Source: a virus
IMG/VR virus record: IMGVR_UViG_3300006789_000223
Span: 1 to 21,144 of that record
Direction: 5' to 3' (one strand)
Length of the DNA: 21,144 nt
Both the position numbers and the translations under genes were made by a program. Shown in pieces: positions 1-6,493 of the stretch. The first letter of the stretch is position 1. Each line of letters opens with the position of its first letter. Under the pieces are notes generated by a model. That model did no database searches, had not been told where the DNA came from, and was given only the letters and a program-made list of their open reading frames with translations.

Positions 1-186
1 AAATTCATACAGTACATTTTCCGAGCTGATACTGGAAGATACTCCTCTTCCGCTGTCTCCATCTTCGTCCTTCCAAACCTCATCTCCTTCTTCGTCATAG
101 CCGACAAGGAATCCAACATGGTAGTTACCTTCATGGTCACCTCTGAACCACCACCATGTTCCCGGAGTTTTCTTTTCGTCGCTCAT
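1..186 (-). CDS. Hypothetical protein, 3' end cut off by window edge
   Basis: Only the first 62 codons are visible; the frame is open to the window edge. The N-terminus begins MSDEKKTPGTWWWF, followed by a Gly/Asp/Glu-rich stretch. The start is well supported: a GGAGGAGGAG Shine-Dalgarno lies 5 nt before the ATG, and the start overlaps the TGA of the upstream SprT-like gene in the coupled form ATGA. The WWWF run and short aromatic/acidic pattern suggest a small beta-rich protein, but I recognise no family. It is the most distal gene of this leftward transcript inside the window. The function is unknown. Confidence 0.7.
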   Translation of the reverse strand, partial: MSDEKKTPGTWWWFRGDHEGNYHVGFLVGYDEEGDEVWKDEDGDSGRGVSSSISSENVLYEF

Positions 187-785
187 TTCATCTCCTCCTC
201 ACATGTTCCACAAATCAGTTTCGTTTCGGGTTCTGCTGTAGCTTTTACACCACAACCACATTTGAAAGTCTTCCTCTTGGCTCTGACCTTCTTCTCTTTC
301 GGTTCTCCCTTCGCTTCGCACCATTCGAACTGATGCTTCAAAGGTTTCCAGTGTTCCTCATATACTGTGTCGAACCTGCCTCCTTCCTCGATGTAATGGC
401 TGACCCTCGTCCCTGTCTTCTTACCGCCAGGAAGGCCGGTTGAACTCGGTATGAGACCAACCTTCCGCATCATCTTTCCCCACTCAGAATTGTGGTGAGC
501 GATGTTCTTCGGGATCTTCTTACCTGTCGTCAGATGTTGCAGGTGACACATCTCATGGACCAGTGTGGAGATTATATCTTTGTCCTTTCGCTGCATCGTC
601 TCAGGTGTTAGTGCGATCTCATGCAGTACCTTTCCCGTTTTCTTCTCTTGGAACGCTTTGTGATGGTAGTAACCATGAGCTCCCCTATGTCGATGAACCA
701 GGATAACACACTTCGTCAACTGTCCATAAAACAACTTCATGTTGAACAGGTCGAACGCTCGATCCAATATCTCAGTCGCCTGCAC
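183..785 (-). CDS. SprT-like zinc metalloprotease-fold protein with C-terminal zinc ribbon
   Basis: This is a 200-aa SprT/Spartan-like protein. The zinc-binding HEMCH (HExxH) lies at about residues 77-81 in the context LVHEMCHLQHL, followed by a downstream His/Trp region (HHNSEWGKMM) typical of SprT domains. The last 30 residues carry a CGCG...CGTC zinc ribbon, as in SprT-family proteins. Eukaryotic Spartan cleaves DNA-protein crosslinks; the role of phage SprT-like proteins is not established, so protease activity is inferred from the motif only. The start is GTG with GGGAGA 6 nt upstream. The start overlaps the end of the primase-helicase gene by 14 nt, so the two are probably translationally coupled. 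The replication-gene context fits a role in DNA-protein processing. Confidence 0.85.
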   Translation of the reverse strand: MQATEILDRAFDLFNMKLFYGQLTKCVILVHRHRGAHGYYHHKAFQEKKTGKVLHEIALTPETMQRKDKDIISTLVHEMCHLQHLTTGKKIPKNIAHHNSEWGKMMRKVGLIPSSTGLPGGKKTGTRVSHYIEEGGRFDTVYEEHWKPLKHQFEWCEAKGEPKEKKVRAKRKTFKCGCGVKATAEPETKLICGTCEEEMK

Positions 786-3018
786 TGTCTTCTCCCAACA
801 CTCTGGTCATCAGTTTGTAAACGCGGTCAGTGAGTTTATACGAGACCGTTCCCCGTTTCTTTATTCTACCAGATTTGGATTTCTCAGAGTCGCTTACCTT
901 ACGAACGACCTTAATGGAACGCATGAACCGAATCAGCTTCCTTATCTCTGACTCTGTTGCGTTCACTCTGTTATACAGAGTCTTCATGTTTAACCCTGTG
1001 TCCTGTTCTGCGAACAACGTCTGAGCGATATCGTAGGTCCTACCCTTCGAAGTATCCACCGTCACACGACGTGTCACATCCCAGGAACGCTTGGAGATCT
1101 CTGTTTCCCCTACTGATGCAGCAGCACAACACGCCATCCGCAGGAACTGATGGGTCAGTCTTGTGGGGAGTTCTTTGGTGTCATTGCTTTCCTTCTTCTC
1201 TTCGGGATTCGGTCTTGCTCTAAAGTCTGCCCCAAACTCACCGAAGTCCATACACTGTTCGAACAGTTCTTCCTCATCTACTTTCAACCGTTGGATAAGT
1301 TTCTCGGCATTGTCTCTCAAGTAGCTGACGTATCCACCTGTCAGTTGGTATGCTTCAGTCATCTTACTTTCAGTGAGTGTCTTATCGACTGCACAGCTTG
1401 TCTGCATCACAGAGGTCAAGGCTGAACGAGCAACAGCACGTTGAATCATTCTTCTTTCTGCATGTTCGGGAGTTGCAATACAAACACGCAGGAACCTGTC
1501 CCCCAACCTGCTCTGATCGCTGTCCATCAGTGTTGGTGTACCGGCAATGATCCAAGGCGTTCTCAACCCTGTGTACCTGCTGTCCTCTTTCTGGTTCTTG
1601 AATGATGCTCCAGACGTACCGTCAAAGATCCTTCTTTGCTGCGACATAATCTGAGCGAAGTTGGGAGACGACATCAACACGTCTCCTTCAGGCGTTATCA
1701 ATGTCTTCCTATCGATACGAGCAATCAGAGAATAGTCCTCACCGTCTTCACCTTTCCAACCAGAATGGAACCCTGTGAGATGTTCCAGAGCGTGACAGGT
1801 TGGCGACGTTAGGAACGCATCACAGAAACGAGTCTTCCCCGAACCAGCATCACCTATTACCTGCAGGAAAAGTTGATCGCCAAGTTGCTCAGTCGAGATC
1901 ACGACAGCGAGCATCGATATCAGAACGTGCTCCAGATCCTCTCGCCACCGGAAGCACGCTTTCCAGGCGTCCAGAACCTGCTGGAAATCGTTACACTCCC
2001 GCGTTTTATCTTTGCGGGTTTTCTTGCCCTTCTGGAGCCATTCTTCTGGCAACCCACCCAACCTGCTGCGTAGAGCATTAAAACGCCTTAAACGGCCTCC
2101 CAGAGCCTTTGAGGAGCCTGTTTCGGGTTTGTTTAGCAGGGAAATCGGTTGCAGACCAGAACTGTGTCCATTTTCGAACGGTTCCGGCGATATCTTCCCC
2201 GTTATTACGTCGCGAACGTCTGCCCCACTTTCGACCTCCAGATCATAACCAGAGTCCCCCCACTTCAGCACCTGCAGATCCTCTGGAGGTTCCTGGCAGT
2301 TCGACAACTTCGATCCGACGAACTTAACACCGACAACCCCTCCCTTCAGAGTGCCATCCTCTTTGGGATGGTCATTATCGAACCACAGAACCACCTCAGA
2401 ACCACCAGTCAATTTCGTCCATGGATCTTTGAAAGTTGTAACTCCGGGTAACCCAATCACATTCCGGTTGACCAATCCAAGTTCATACACTTCTGCCATT
2501 GATGCCAGATCCCAAACACCTTCAACGATATCCACCTTCCTTATCTTTGAGTTGAACATGTTCAAACCGAACATGGCAGCACCTAACCCCGGAGTTGGAT
2601 ACGCAATCCTACCCTGTCCAAAATCTGCGTACCGATACAACTGGGTCATCTTCAGGTCAGCATTGTAACCAGGAATCAACCAGTGCTGTCCGTCGAACGC
2701 TAACTCCAACTTTCTAATCACATCGACGCTGACCAACTTTCTATCAACTCGCAACTGTTCCCGATGAAAATCTGTCGTCATGTCCAACATCTTCTTATGG
2801 AACAGACGGATGAAGCTACTTGCGTTCATACCTGTTCCACTCTCGCTGATGTTACATGACCAGCAGCGAGCAACACCAGTGTCAGTTCTCACATAGAAAC
2901 TATGACTCCCACAGAAAGGACAATCCACCTTTTGATCTTCTTCATACCAATCCAACTCTACTCCATGGAACGTATAGGGTCTCAGGTTCTCCGGTTGCTT
3001 CTCAGTCCGTTTAGGCAT
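772..3018 (-). CDS. Bifunctional DNA primase-helicase (zinc finger, Toprim-like region, P-loop ATPase)
   Basis: This 748-aa protein would prime and unwind at the phage replication fork. An N-terminal primase-type zinc ribbon (CPFC ... CWSC, residues 33-55) is followed by a Toprim-like region with IVEGVWD near 165 and LWFDNDHP near 212. A P-loop ATPase follows with Walker A GDAGSGKT near 389-396. A candidate Walker B (RKTLITPEGD) lies near 440. The C-terminal 150 residues are basic and may bind DNA. The helicase part does not look like the T7/DnaB RecA fold to me and is closer in style to D5/DUF3987-type primase-helicases; that placement is uncertain. I chose the internal ATG giving MPKRTEKQ over an upstream in-frame start, because the upstream zinc-ribbon gene stops inside this start (ATGCCTAA) and MPKR recurs in neighbouring genes. 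Confidence 0.88.
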   Translation of the reverse strand: MPKRTEKQPENLRPYTFHGVELDWYEEDQKVDCPFCGSHSFYVRTDTGVARCWSCNISESGTGMNASSFIRLFHKKMLDMTTDFHREQLRVDRKLVSVDVIRKLELAFDGQHWLIPGYNADLKMTQLYRYADFGQGRIAYPTPGLGAAMFGLNMFNSKIRKVDIVEGVWDLASMAEVYELGLVNRNVIGLPGVTTFKDPWTKLTGGSEVVLWFDNDHPKEDGTLKGGVVGVKFVGSKLSNCQEPPEDLQVLKWGDSGYDLEVESGADVRDVITGKISPEPFENGHSSGLQPISLLNKPETGSSKALGGRLRRFNALRSRLGGLPEEWLQKGKKTRKDKTRECNDFQQVLDAWKACFRWREDLEHVLISMLAVVISTEQLGDQLFLQVIGDAGSGKTRFCDAFLTSPTCHALEHLTGFHSGWKGEDGEDYSLIARIDRKTLITPEGDVLMSSPNFAQIMSQQRRIFDGTSGASFKNQKEDSRYTGLRTPWIIAGTPTLMDSDQSRLGDRFLRVCIATPEHAERRMIQRAVARSALTSVMQTSCAVDKTLTESKMTEAYQLTGGYVSYLRDNAEKLIQRLKVDEEELFEQCMDFGEFGADFRARPNPEEKKESNDTKELPTRLTHQFLRMACCAAASVGETEISKRSWDVTRRVTVDTSKGRTYDIAQTLFAEQDTGLNMKTLYNRVNATESEIRKLIRFMRSIKVVRKVSDSEKSKSGRIKKRGTVSYKLTDRVYKLMTRVLGEDSAGD

Positions 3019-3181
3019 GACGCTTGTTTTCTCTTGGGATGTTAATGTACTTGGATCGATGAGCCTGTTTGTCACAGGTGTTGCAAATTCTATTGGAAGA
3101 ACTTTTGGACCTGAACTCTCTCTGACACTTCAAACAGAATCGCTGAGCAGTTCCTGTTTTGGAATAATTTCTATCTGACAC
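3011..3181 (-). CDS. Tiny zinc-ribbon protein (56 aa)
   Basis: This short gene encodes a basic 56-aa protein with two CxxC pairs (CLKC and CNTC, about 15 residues apart), the pattern of a single zinc ribbon. It starts at GTG with a strong GGAGAGG upstream (6 nt spacing). It ends 8 nt inside the primase-helicase start, as ATGCCTAA, so it is probably coupled to it. It also overlaps the end of the upstream 53-aa gene by 52 nt in another frame. The sequence resembles small phage nucleic-acid-binding zinc ribbons, but no specific family can be named. Its position beside the primase suggests a replication accessory or regulatory role; this is inference. Confidence 0.68.
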   Translation of the reverse strand: MSDRNYSKTGTAQRFCLKCQREFRSKSSSNRICNTCDKQAHRSKYINIPRENKRHA

Positions 3182-3291
3182 TGGATACCTCTCCTTTCTC
3201 GGAATGCTTGAGCGTACTCTTCAGCGTTCTGTTTGTCGGCAAAGGAACCGAGTTTTGACCCGGAACCTTTATGTATTATAACATACATCAT
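3130..3291 (-). CDS. Small hypothetical protein (53 aa)
   Basis: The 53-aa reading frame begins MMYVIIHKGSGSKLGSF and is followed by a charged helix-like stretch (DKQNAEEYAQAFRERR). The shape, strand-LGSF-helix-strand, is reminiscent of a minimal SPOR-like beta-alpha-beta fold, but it is too short to assign. The ATG at 3291 overlaps the TGA of the DUF3310 gene (ATGATG); a second ATG at 3288 is possible. No strong Shine-Dalgarno is visible, so expression would rely on coupling. Its end overlaps the next gene by 52 nt, unusually long for this genome, so one of the two short genes could be spurious. The function is unknown. Confidence 0.5.
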   Translation of the reverse strand: MMYVIIHKGSGSKLGSFADKQNAEEYAQAFRERRGIQCQIEIIPKQELLSDSV

Positions 3292-3896
3292 GACTCATCT
3301 ATTTCTGCAGGCTCTCCAAACCCTGAGTTGTTAAACATCAAAGCGTCTTCCCGGTTAGCTTCGTCCATACAACGCTGATTAGATTCTCGCAACTGTTCCA
3401 GGGTGACAGTACCTTCAAGATTTTTATCAACTGTGAAAATCTCTTTGGTTGGATCAGTGAGGTCGTTCCAGGACGGTCCTGGCTTTGTCAGGTCCAACGC
3501 TGGTCCACCATACTCTGCGATCATCTGCTGCAGAACCTCAACACAGTACATCAGCTCATCATTCGTCGGAGCATTACTGAACAGAATCCGCAGCAGACAC
3601 ATTTCATTCGTGTCCACCCGATTCTCCCGATAGAACTTGGTTTCCACTAGGTGGTTCAGCGTTAGAATCCCAGGACGAGGACCAAAGGGTTCACCTTTTT
3701 CGTTCTCGAGGATCTTCTGAACGAAGTGCAGAGCCTTCTCCAGATCCTGCCTCCCGTTCTTCTTTCGATGTCGGAGGATGTACTTCGTTGCACATGCTTC
3801 CAGGTACGGAAGACGAAGCATCTCCACCAGATCCCAGTGCTGAAAATTGCTCTGGTAATGTTCGCCACCGATTTGAGTTTCATTTACTTCAGTCAT
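3288..3896 (-). CDS. DUF3310 family protein (phage nucleotide-metabolism associated)
   Basis: This is a 202-aa protein. Its N-terminal 60 residues match the DUF3310 pattern: IGGEHYQ, then a helix around WDLVEML, then EACATKYILRHRKKNG and DLEKALHF. DUF3310 proteins are widespread in phages, are often annotated as nucleotide kinase-like or MazG-associated, and commonly sit near thymidylate-synthase genes; their reaction is not established. The C-terminal 120 residues are not recognised. I start at the ATG at 3896, because GGAGG lies 7 nt upstream and the ATG overlaps the stop of the ThyA-like gene (ATGACTGA). The longer in-frame extension to 3968 lies entirely within that gene. Coupling to the ThyA-like gene supports a deoxynucleotide-pool role. 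Confidence 0.8.
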   Translation of the reverse strand: MTEVNETQIGGEHYQSNFQHWDLVEMLRLPYLEACATKYILRHRKKNGRQDLEKALHFVQKILENEKGEPFGPRPGILTLNHLVETKFYRENRVDTNEMCLLRILFSNAPTNDELMYCVEVLQQMIAEYGGPALDLTKPGPSWNDLTDPTKEIFTVDKNLEGTVTLEQLRESNQRCMDEANREDALMFNNSGFGEPAEIDES

Positions 3897-5010
3897 TGTT
3901 CTTCCTCCAATTGGTTTCTCGTTTATCGATCCAGTTCTCACACACAAACTTCCAGTCATCACAGTCAATCCGGCTCAGGTATTCTCTGGACCTGAAATAC
4001 TCTCTAGCTTTATGACACTTGAAAGCATTCATCGCCGGTTGAACAACATAGCTTATGTAATCACTATCGTAATGAGAGCAGCAAACTTCCATGCTCCCAT
4101 TGACAAGTACAAATTCCTGCAGGTCGTCTTCCGAAATGTCGTCCATTGCAAGTGGATCATGATGAACAACATCTTCAACTCCGCTGTACTCGTCCCTCAA
4201 CAGAGCATCAGCATCAAACCCGCTGTTGTTCTCTGTGTAGATATGAAGATTGTTCGACGTGTGATACTGTCGCCCAACCTTGACGCCGATTCTGTTCGCC
4301 ATGTATTCGAGCAGGAAACTGAAGTGGACCACGTTCGCTCCAAGCAATCCCCAGATCAGATCATTGCTTCGGTTGTAGATATGAATGTCCAGATATTCAA
4401 TCGGTCTGGCACTGTCCACCGTTCCGCTTCCCCTTCTCTCCTGTCGAATTGAAAACAGTGCGGAGAGGTTGCACGGAACGTCTTTGCCTCCATGAGTTGC
4501 AACGTACAAATCAGAACAGTCGGTGAACGGTGTTCGTTCAGTCGGTCCAGAATTACCTTCAACGTCTGGTCCATGCGACCAGGCATCTCCACCATCCCAC
4601 ATCGAGAGAACACAGCGACGTGACGTTGGATCTTTCTGCAACTCTGCAACGATCAGATCAAGTTGATCGTATCCAAACCAGTTCTTCCAACGGTATCCGT
4701 ACGCTCCATGGAATGTTGTTCCATCGTCGCTGTACTGCTTCATCTGACTGTTGTACAGATCCAGGGATGCAACGTCGTTATTTCCTGCCAACATCCAGAA
4801 AGATTCGAACAGATGAAAGAAACTATTTGCGTCTCTCGTTTGATTAAACAAAACCCGATTTCTCGGATTATTAAAACAGACTGTCACAGGTTCCTGAACC
4901 TGAAGGACTTTCCCGTTCCGGCTGGATCTTTCATTGGTTGGAATAGTTCCGTCTTGAATACTTTTTATCAATCCATGGAACGCAGTGTTAACGCTGTCAA
5001 ATTTGAACAT
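3889..5010 (-). CDS. Thymidylate synthase / dUMP hydroxymethylase-family enzyme
   Basis: This 373-aa protein of the ThyA superfamily would methylate or hydroxymethylate a deoxypyrimidine monophosphate using methylene-THF. Visible motifs are FHLFESFWMLAGNNDV (62-80), YSDDGTTFHGAYGYRW (93-108), the phosphate-binding RRCVLSMWD (131-139), the catalytic Cys in DVPCNLSALF (Cys180), YNRSNDLIWG (212-221) and GANVVHFS. An Asn in GANVV probably corresponds to the uracil-selecting Asn of ThyA, where dCMP hydroxymethylases carry Asp, so dUMP is the likely substrate. It is about 100 residues longer than E. coli ThyA, from an insertion before the catalytic Cys and a C-terminal extension. The ATG at 5010 overlaps the HNH stop as TAATG; an upstream TTG is less likely. 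Whether the product is dTMP or 5-hydroxymethyl-dUMP cannot be decided here. Confidence 0.85.
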   Translation of the reverse strand: MFKFDSVNTAFHGLIKSIQDGTIPTNERSSRNGKVLQVQEPVTVCFNNPRNRVLFNQTRDANSFFHLFESFWMLAGNNDVASLDLYNSQMKQYSDDGTTFHGAYGYRWKNWFGYDQLDLIVAELQKDPTSRRCVLSMWDGGDAWSHGPDVEGNSGPTERTPFTDCSDLYVATHGGKDVPCNLSALFSIRQERRGSGTVDSARPIEYLDIHIYNRSNDLIWGLLGANVVHFSFLLEYMANRIGVKVGRQYHTSNNLHIYTENNSGFDADALLRDEYSGVEDVVHHDPLAMDDISEDDLQEFVLVNGSMEVCCSHYDSDYISYVVQPAMNAFKCHKAREYFRSREYLSRIDCDDWKFVCENWIDKRETNWRKNND

Positions 5011-5510
5011 TAAATATGTCTCCAAGTTGATCGGTTTATGATACTTCGAATAGCTTGTTCAAAAACTCCAAACTCTTTTGCTAATGCTTTGATCCCATCA
5101 ACAGGATCTCTGATCTTCAACTGTCTGCCCTCATATCTTGATCGAATTTCCAACACTTGTTTCTCAGTAAACTTTGAAAGGTGTTGTGTCTCTCCCTGTG
5201 CTTGTCTACCTTTGGAAACTTTGTCATCAATGTTGTCTTGTGTCGTTCCCAGAAATAAATGATCAGGGTTCACGCACTTTTTGTTGTCACAACTGTGGCA
5301 AACAATTTGACCCTTTGGAATCTTTCCTTTTGTCAAAACGAAGGCCATCCGATGTGCTCTGGTTTCACTACCTCGGAATTGACCATATCCAGAACTGTAG
5401 AGTCCTCCCGACCATTCCCAGCATCCTTCGTCTGTCTTTTGCACGTAGGACCAGAACCTATCGTCCTCGCTTGCATTGTACCGCTCTTTGAACGTCATTT
5501 TCGAAACCAT
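5010..5510 (-). CDS. Freestanding HNH homing-type endonuclease
   Basis: This is a 166-aa HNH endonuclease. The nuclease core runs from RAHRMAFVLTKGKIP through the metal-binding CHSCDNKKCVNPDHL. A C-terminal helix-turn-helix-like module follows (TEKQVLEIRSRY ... LAKEFGVFEQAIRSIIN), the layout of many phage HNH_3/NUMOD-type homing enzymes. No group I intron is apparent around it, so it is likely a freestanding mobile endonuclease inserted upstream of the ThyA-like gene, a common homing location in phages. The start at 5510 is chosen because AAAGGAAC lies 6 nt before the ATG; longer in-frame GTG starts lie in the promoter region. It is the first gene of this leftward unit. Confidence 0.85.
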   Translation of the reverse strand: MVSKMTFKERYNASEDDRFWSYVQKTDEGCWEWSGGLYSSGYGQFRGSETRAHRMAFVLTKGKIPKGQIVCHSCDNKKCVNPDHLFLGTTQDNIDDKVSKGRQAQGETQHLSKFTEKQVLEIRSRYEGRQLKIRDPVDGIKALAKEFGVFEQAIRSIINRSTWRHI

Positions 5511-5538
5511 TTGGGTTCCTTTCGGGGTAAATCGACCA

Positions 5539-5544
5539 CCTATA
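5539..5544 (-). promoter_or_regulatory. Possible -10 element for the leftward HNH-thyA-primase unit
   Basis: TTGTTATAGG on the minus strand resembles the GTTATAAT/GTTATACT elements seen elsewhere in the window and lies about 28 nt before the HNH start codon. No convincing -35 box is visible. The assignment is tentative. Confidence 0.3.
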
Positions 5545-5614
5545 ACAAATTGTACCAAAGAAAATTGGTTCCGTTTCGCCAATGAAAACACAGGGTTACC
5601 AGAGGATCTTCAAA

Positions 5615-5632
5615 ACCAGTAACAAAAAACTT
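5615..5632 (-). repeat. Intergenic motif AAGTTTTTTGTTACTGGT (copy 1)
   Basis: This 18-nt minus-strand sequence matches 19871-19887 (one base shorter, AAGTTTTTTGTTCTGGT). Its core is shared with two plus-strand copies, TTTTTGTTACAGGT, at 20296-20309 and 20336-20349. All four copies lie in the two divergent control regions. It is probably a binding site or promoter element. Confidence 0.6.
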
Positions 5633-5648
5633 CCACAATCGAGCAACG

Positions 5649-5664
5649 CGGGGTTGCAACCCCG
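5649..5664. promoter_or_regulatory. Perfect 16-nt palindrome, likely operator
   Basis: CGGGGTTGCAACCCCG is its own reverse complement. It covers the place where a -35 box (TTGCAA) for the rightward promoter core at 5665-5685 would sit, so a dimeric repressor or activator could act here. The 9-nt direct repeat TCGAGCAAC brackets the promoter at 5639-5647 and 5690-5698. Confidence 0.6.
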
Positions 5665-5685
5665 TCGATACTTGTAATACTTCAC
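5665..5685 (+). promoter_or_regulatory. Rightward promoter core, copy 1
   Basis: TCGATACTTGTAATACTTCA, continued by one C, matches 20365-20385 at 20 of 21 positions. Each copy lies about 60 nt before a rightward start codon. It contains an extended -10-like TTGTAATACT. The leaders also share TGTAAAGAAAG and CGAAACGATG at the start codon. This conservation between two otherwise unrelated upstream regions is the main evidence. Confidence 0.65.
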
Positions 5686-5743
5686 TCAGTCGAGCAACAC
5701 AGCACGGCAAACAACTAATCGCAAGTGTAAAGAAAGCGAAACG

Positions 5744-6004
5744 ATGAAAGTCAAACTCGGAACGGCAGTCAGAATCAATGTTGTTGGTGGCGGATTCATT
5801 CGCTGTGTTGTTTCACGAATCAGTGAAGAACTCGGCAAGGTGTTTTTGACCACAATGTCTTCCAGAGGAATTCCAACATCTTGTGGAGTTGCTGTTGGTG
5901 GTTGGGTTGCAGCAGACAATTTTCACATGGAGGGTTCTCCTAATGTTCAACAATGTAACATCCTTCCAATCAAACTCGATTACTCTAAAGGTCTGGTTAA
6001 TTAG
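5744..6004 (+). CDS. Small hypothetical protein, first gene of the rightward unit (86 aa)
   Basis: The gene encodes an 86-aa, probably beta-rich protein beginning MKVKLGTAVRINVVGGG, with no transmembrane segment or cysteine pair. I do not recognise a family. The start codon sits in the conserved leader TGTAAAGAAAG...CGAAACGATG shared with the gene at 20447, which supports both the frame and the start. The Shine-Dalgarno is weak (AAGAAAG). It is one of only two genes in this rightward island, behind a palindrome-controlled promoter, so it may be an early or separately regulated product. Function unknown. Confidence 0.65.
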   Translation: MKVKLGTAVRINVVGGGFIRCVVSRISEELGKVFLTTMSSRGIPTSCGVAVGGWVAADNFHMEGSPNVQQCNILPIKLDYSKGLVN

Positions 6005-6009
6005 TCGAA

Positions 6010-6050
6010 ACACCCTAACGGGTGTCGCAGGGAACTTTATTCTACCCTGC
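6010..6050 (+). other. Two tandem RNA hairpins between rightward genes
   Basis: ACACCC-taac-GGGTGT (6010-6025) is a perfect 6-bp hairpin. It is followed directly by GCAGGG ... CCCTGC (6027-6050, 12-nt loop). Neither has a U-run, so they look like processing or mRNA-stability hairpins, or attenuators ahead of the next gene, rather than terminators. Confidence 0.55.
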
Positions 6051-6093
6051 CTGAAGAGACAGAATTCTCAAACCCAAACTAAGGAACAGAACA

Positions 6094-6438
6094 ATGTCCA
6101 AGTCAACCAAAGCAGCAAACACATCCGCCAAGTCTTCTAAGGCAACTGCAGCAAAGAAGGCAGACAAGAAAACCTTCAATCCAACTAAACTGGCAGTCTA
6201 CTCCATCCTGAAGAAACTTGGAGCAACCAAGTCTGGACAGGCTCGCTCACTCAAGCAAATTTCTGCAGCAGACCCTGAAAACGTTTCCGCTGCGGATGCC
6301 CGTGTTTACTGTACTTGGGGAGCCAAGAAAAAGCTCATGGGAATTTCCAACCTGGAAGACGTTCGTGGGAACGCTTTCTACCTGACAGCAGCAGGCGTCA
6401 AAGCACTCGCTACAGCAATCAAGGCCGGAAAAGCCTAA
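6094..6438 (+). CDS. Basic winged-helix-like DNA-binding protein with H1-like tail
   Basis: This 114-aa protein has a 30-residue Lys/Ala/Ser-rich N-terminal tail (for example SSKATAAKKADKK), similar in composition to histone H1-like bacterial proteins. A domain of about 80 residues follows. Its pattern, an AVYSILKKL helix, SLKQIS, a helix through ARVYCTWGAKKKL, then a hairpin ending NAFYLTAAGVKAL, fits a winged helix-turn-helix. The start has AAGGA upstream with suitable spacing. The gene is followed by a strong rho-independent terminator. A DNA-binding or nucleoid-associated regulator is likely, but the family is not identified. It could be the regulator of the palindromic operators; this is speculation. 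Confidence 0.7.
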   Translation: MSKSTKAANTSAKSSKATAAKKADKKTFNPTKLAVYSILKKLGATKSGQARSLKQISAADPENVSAADARVYCTWGAKKKLMGISNLEDVRGNAFYLTAAGVKALATAIKAGKA

Positions 6439-6466
6439 CCCTCTCCGACAATTCAAACCTCCTTTC

Positions 6467-6493
6467 CCCCGTCTTTACAGGCGGGGATTTTTT
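6467..6493 (+). terminator. Rho-independent terminator of the rightward unit
   Basis: CCCCGTC-tttaca-GGCGGGG forms a 7-bp stem (one G-U pair) followed directly by ATTTTTTA on the plus strand. It closes the two-gene rightward unit. Its T-run overlaps the stop codon of the convergent radical-SAM gene. Confidence 0.85.

Noticed and set aside
5010-5591. Group I intron around the HNH gene
   Set aside because: The ThyA-like gene is uninterrupted and no split exon was found, so the HNH gene is treated as freestanding.
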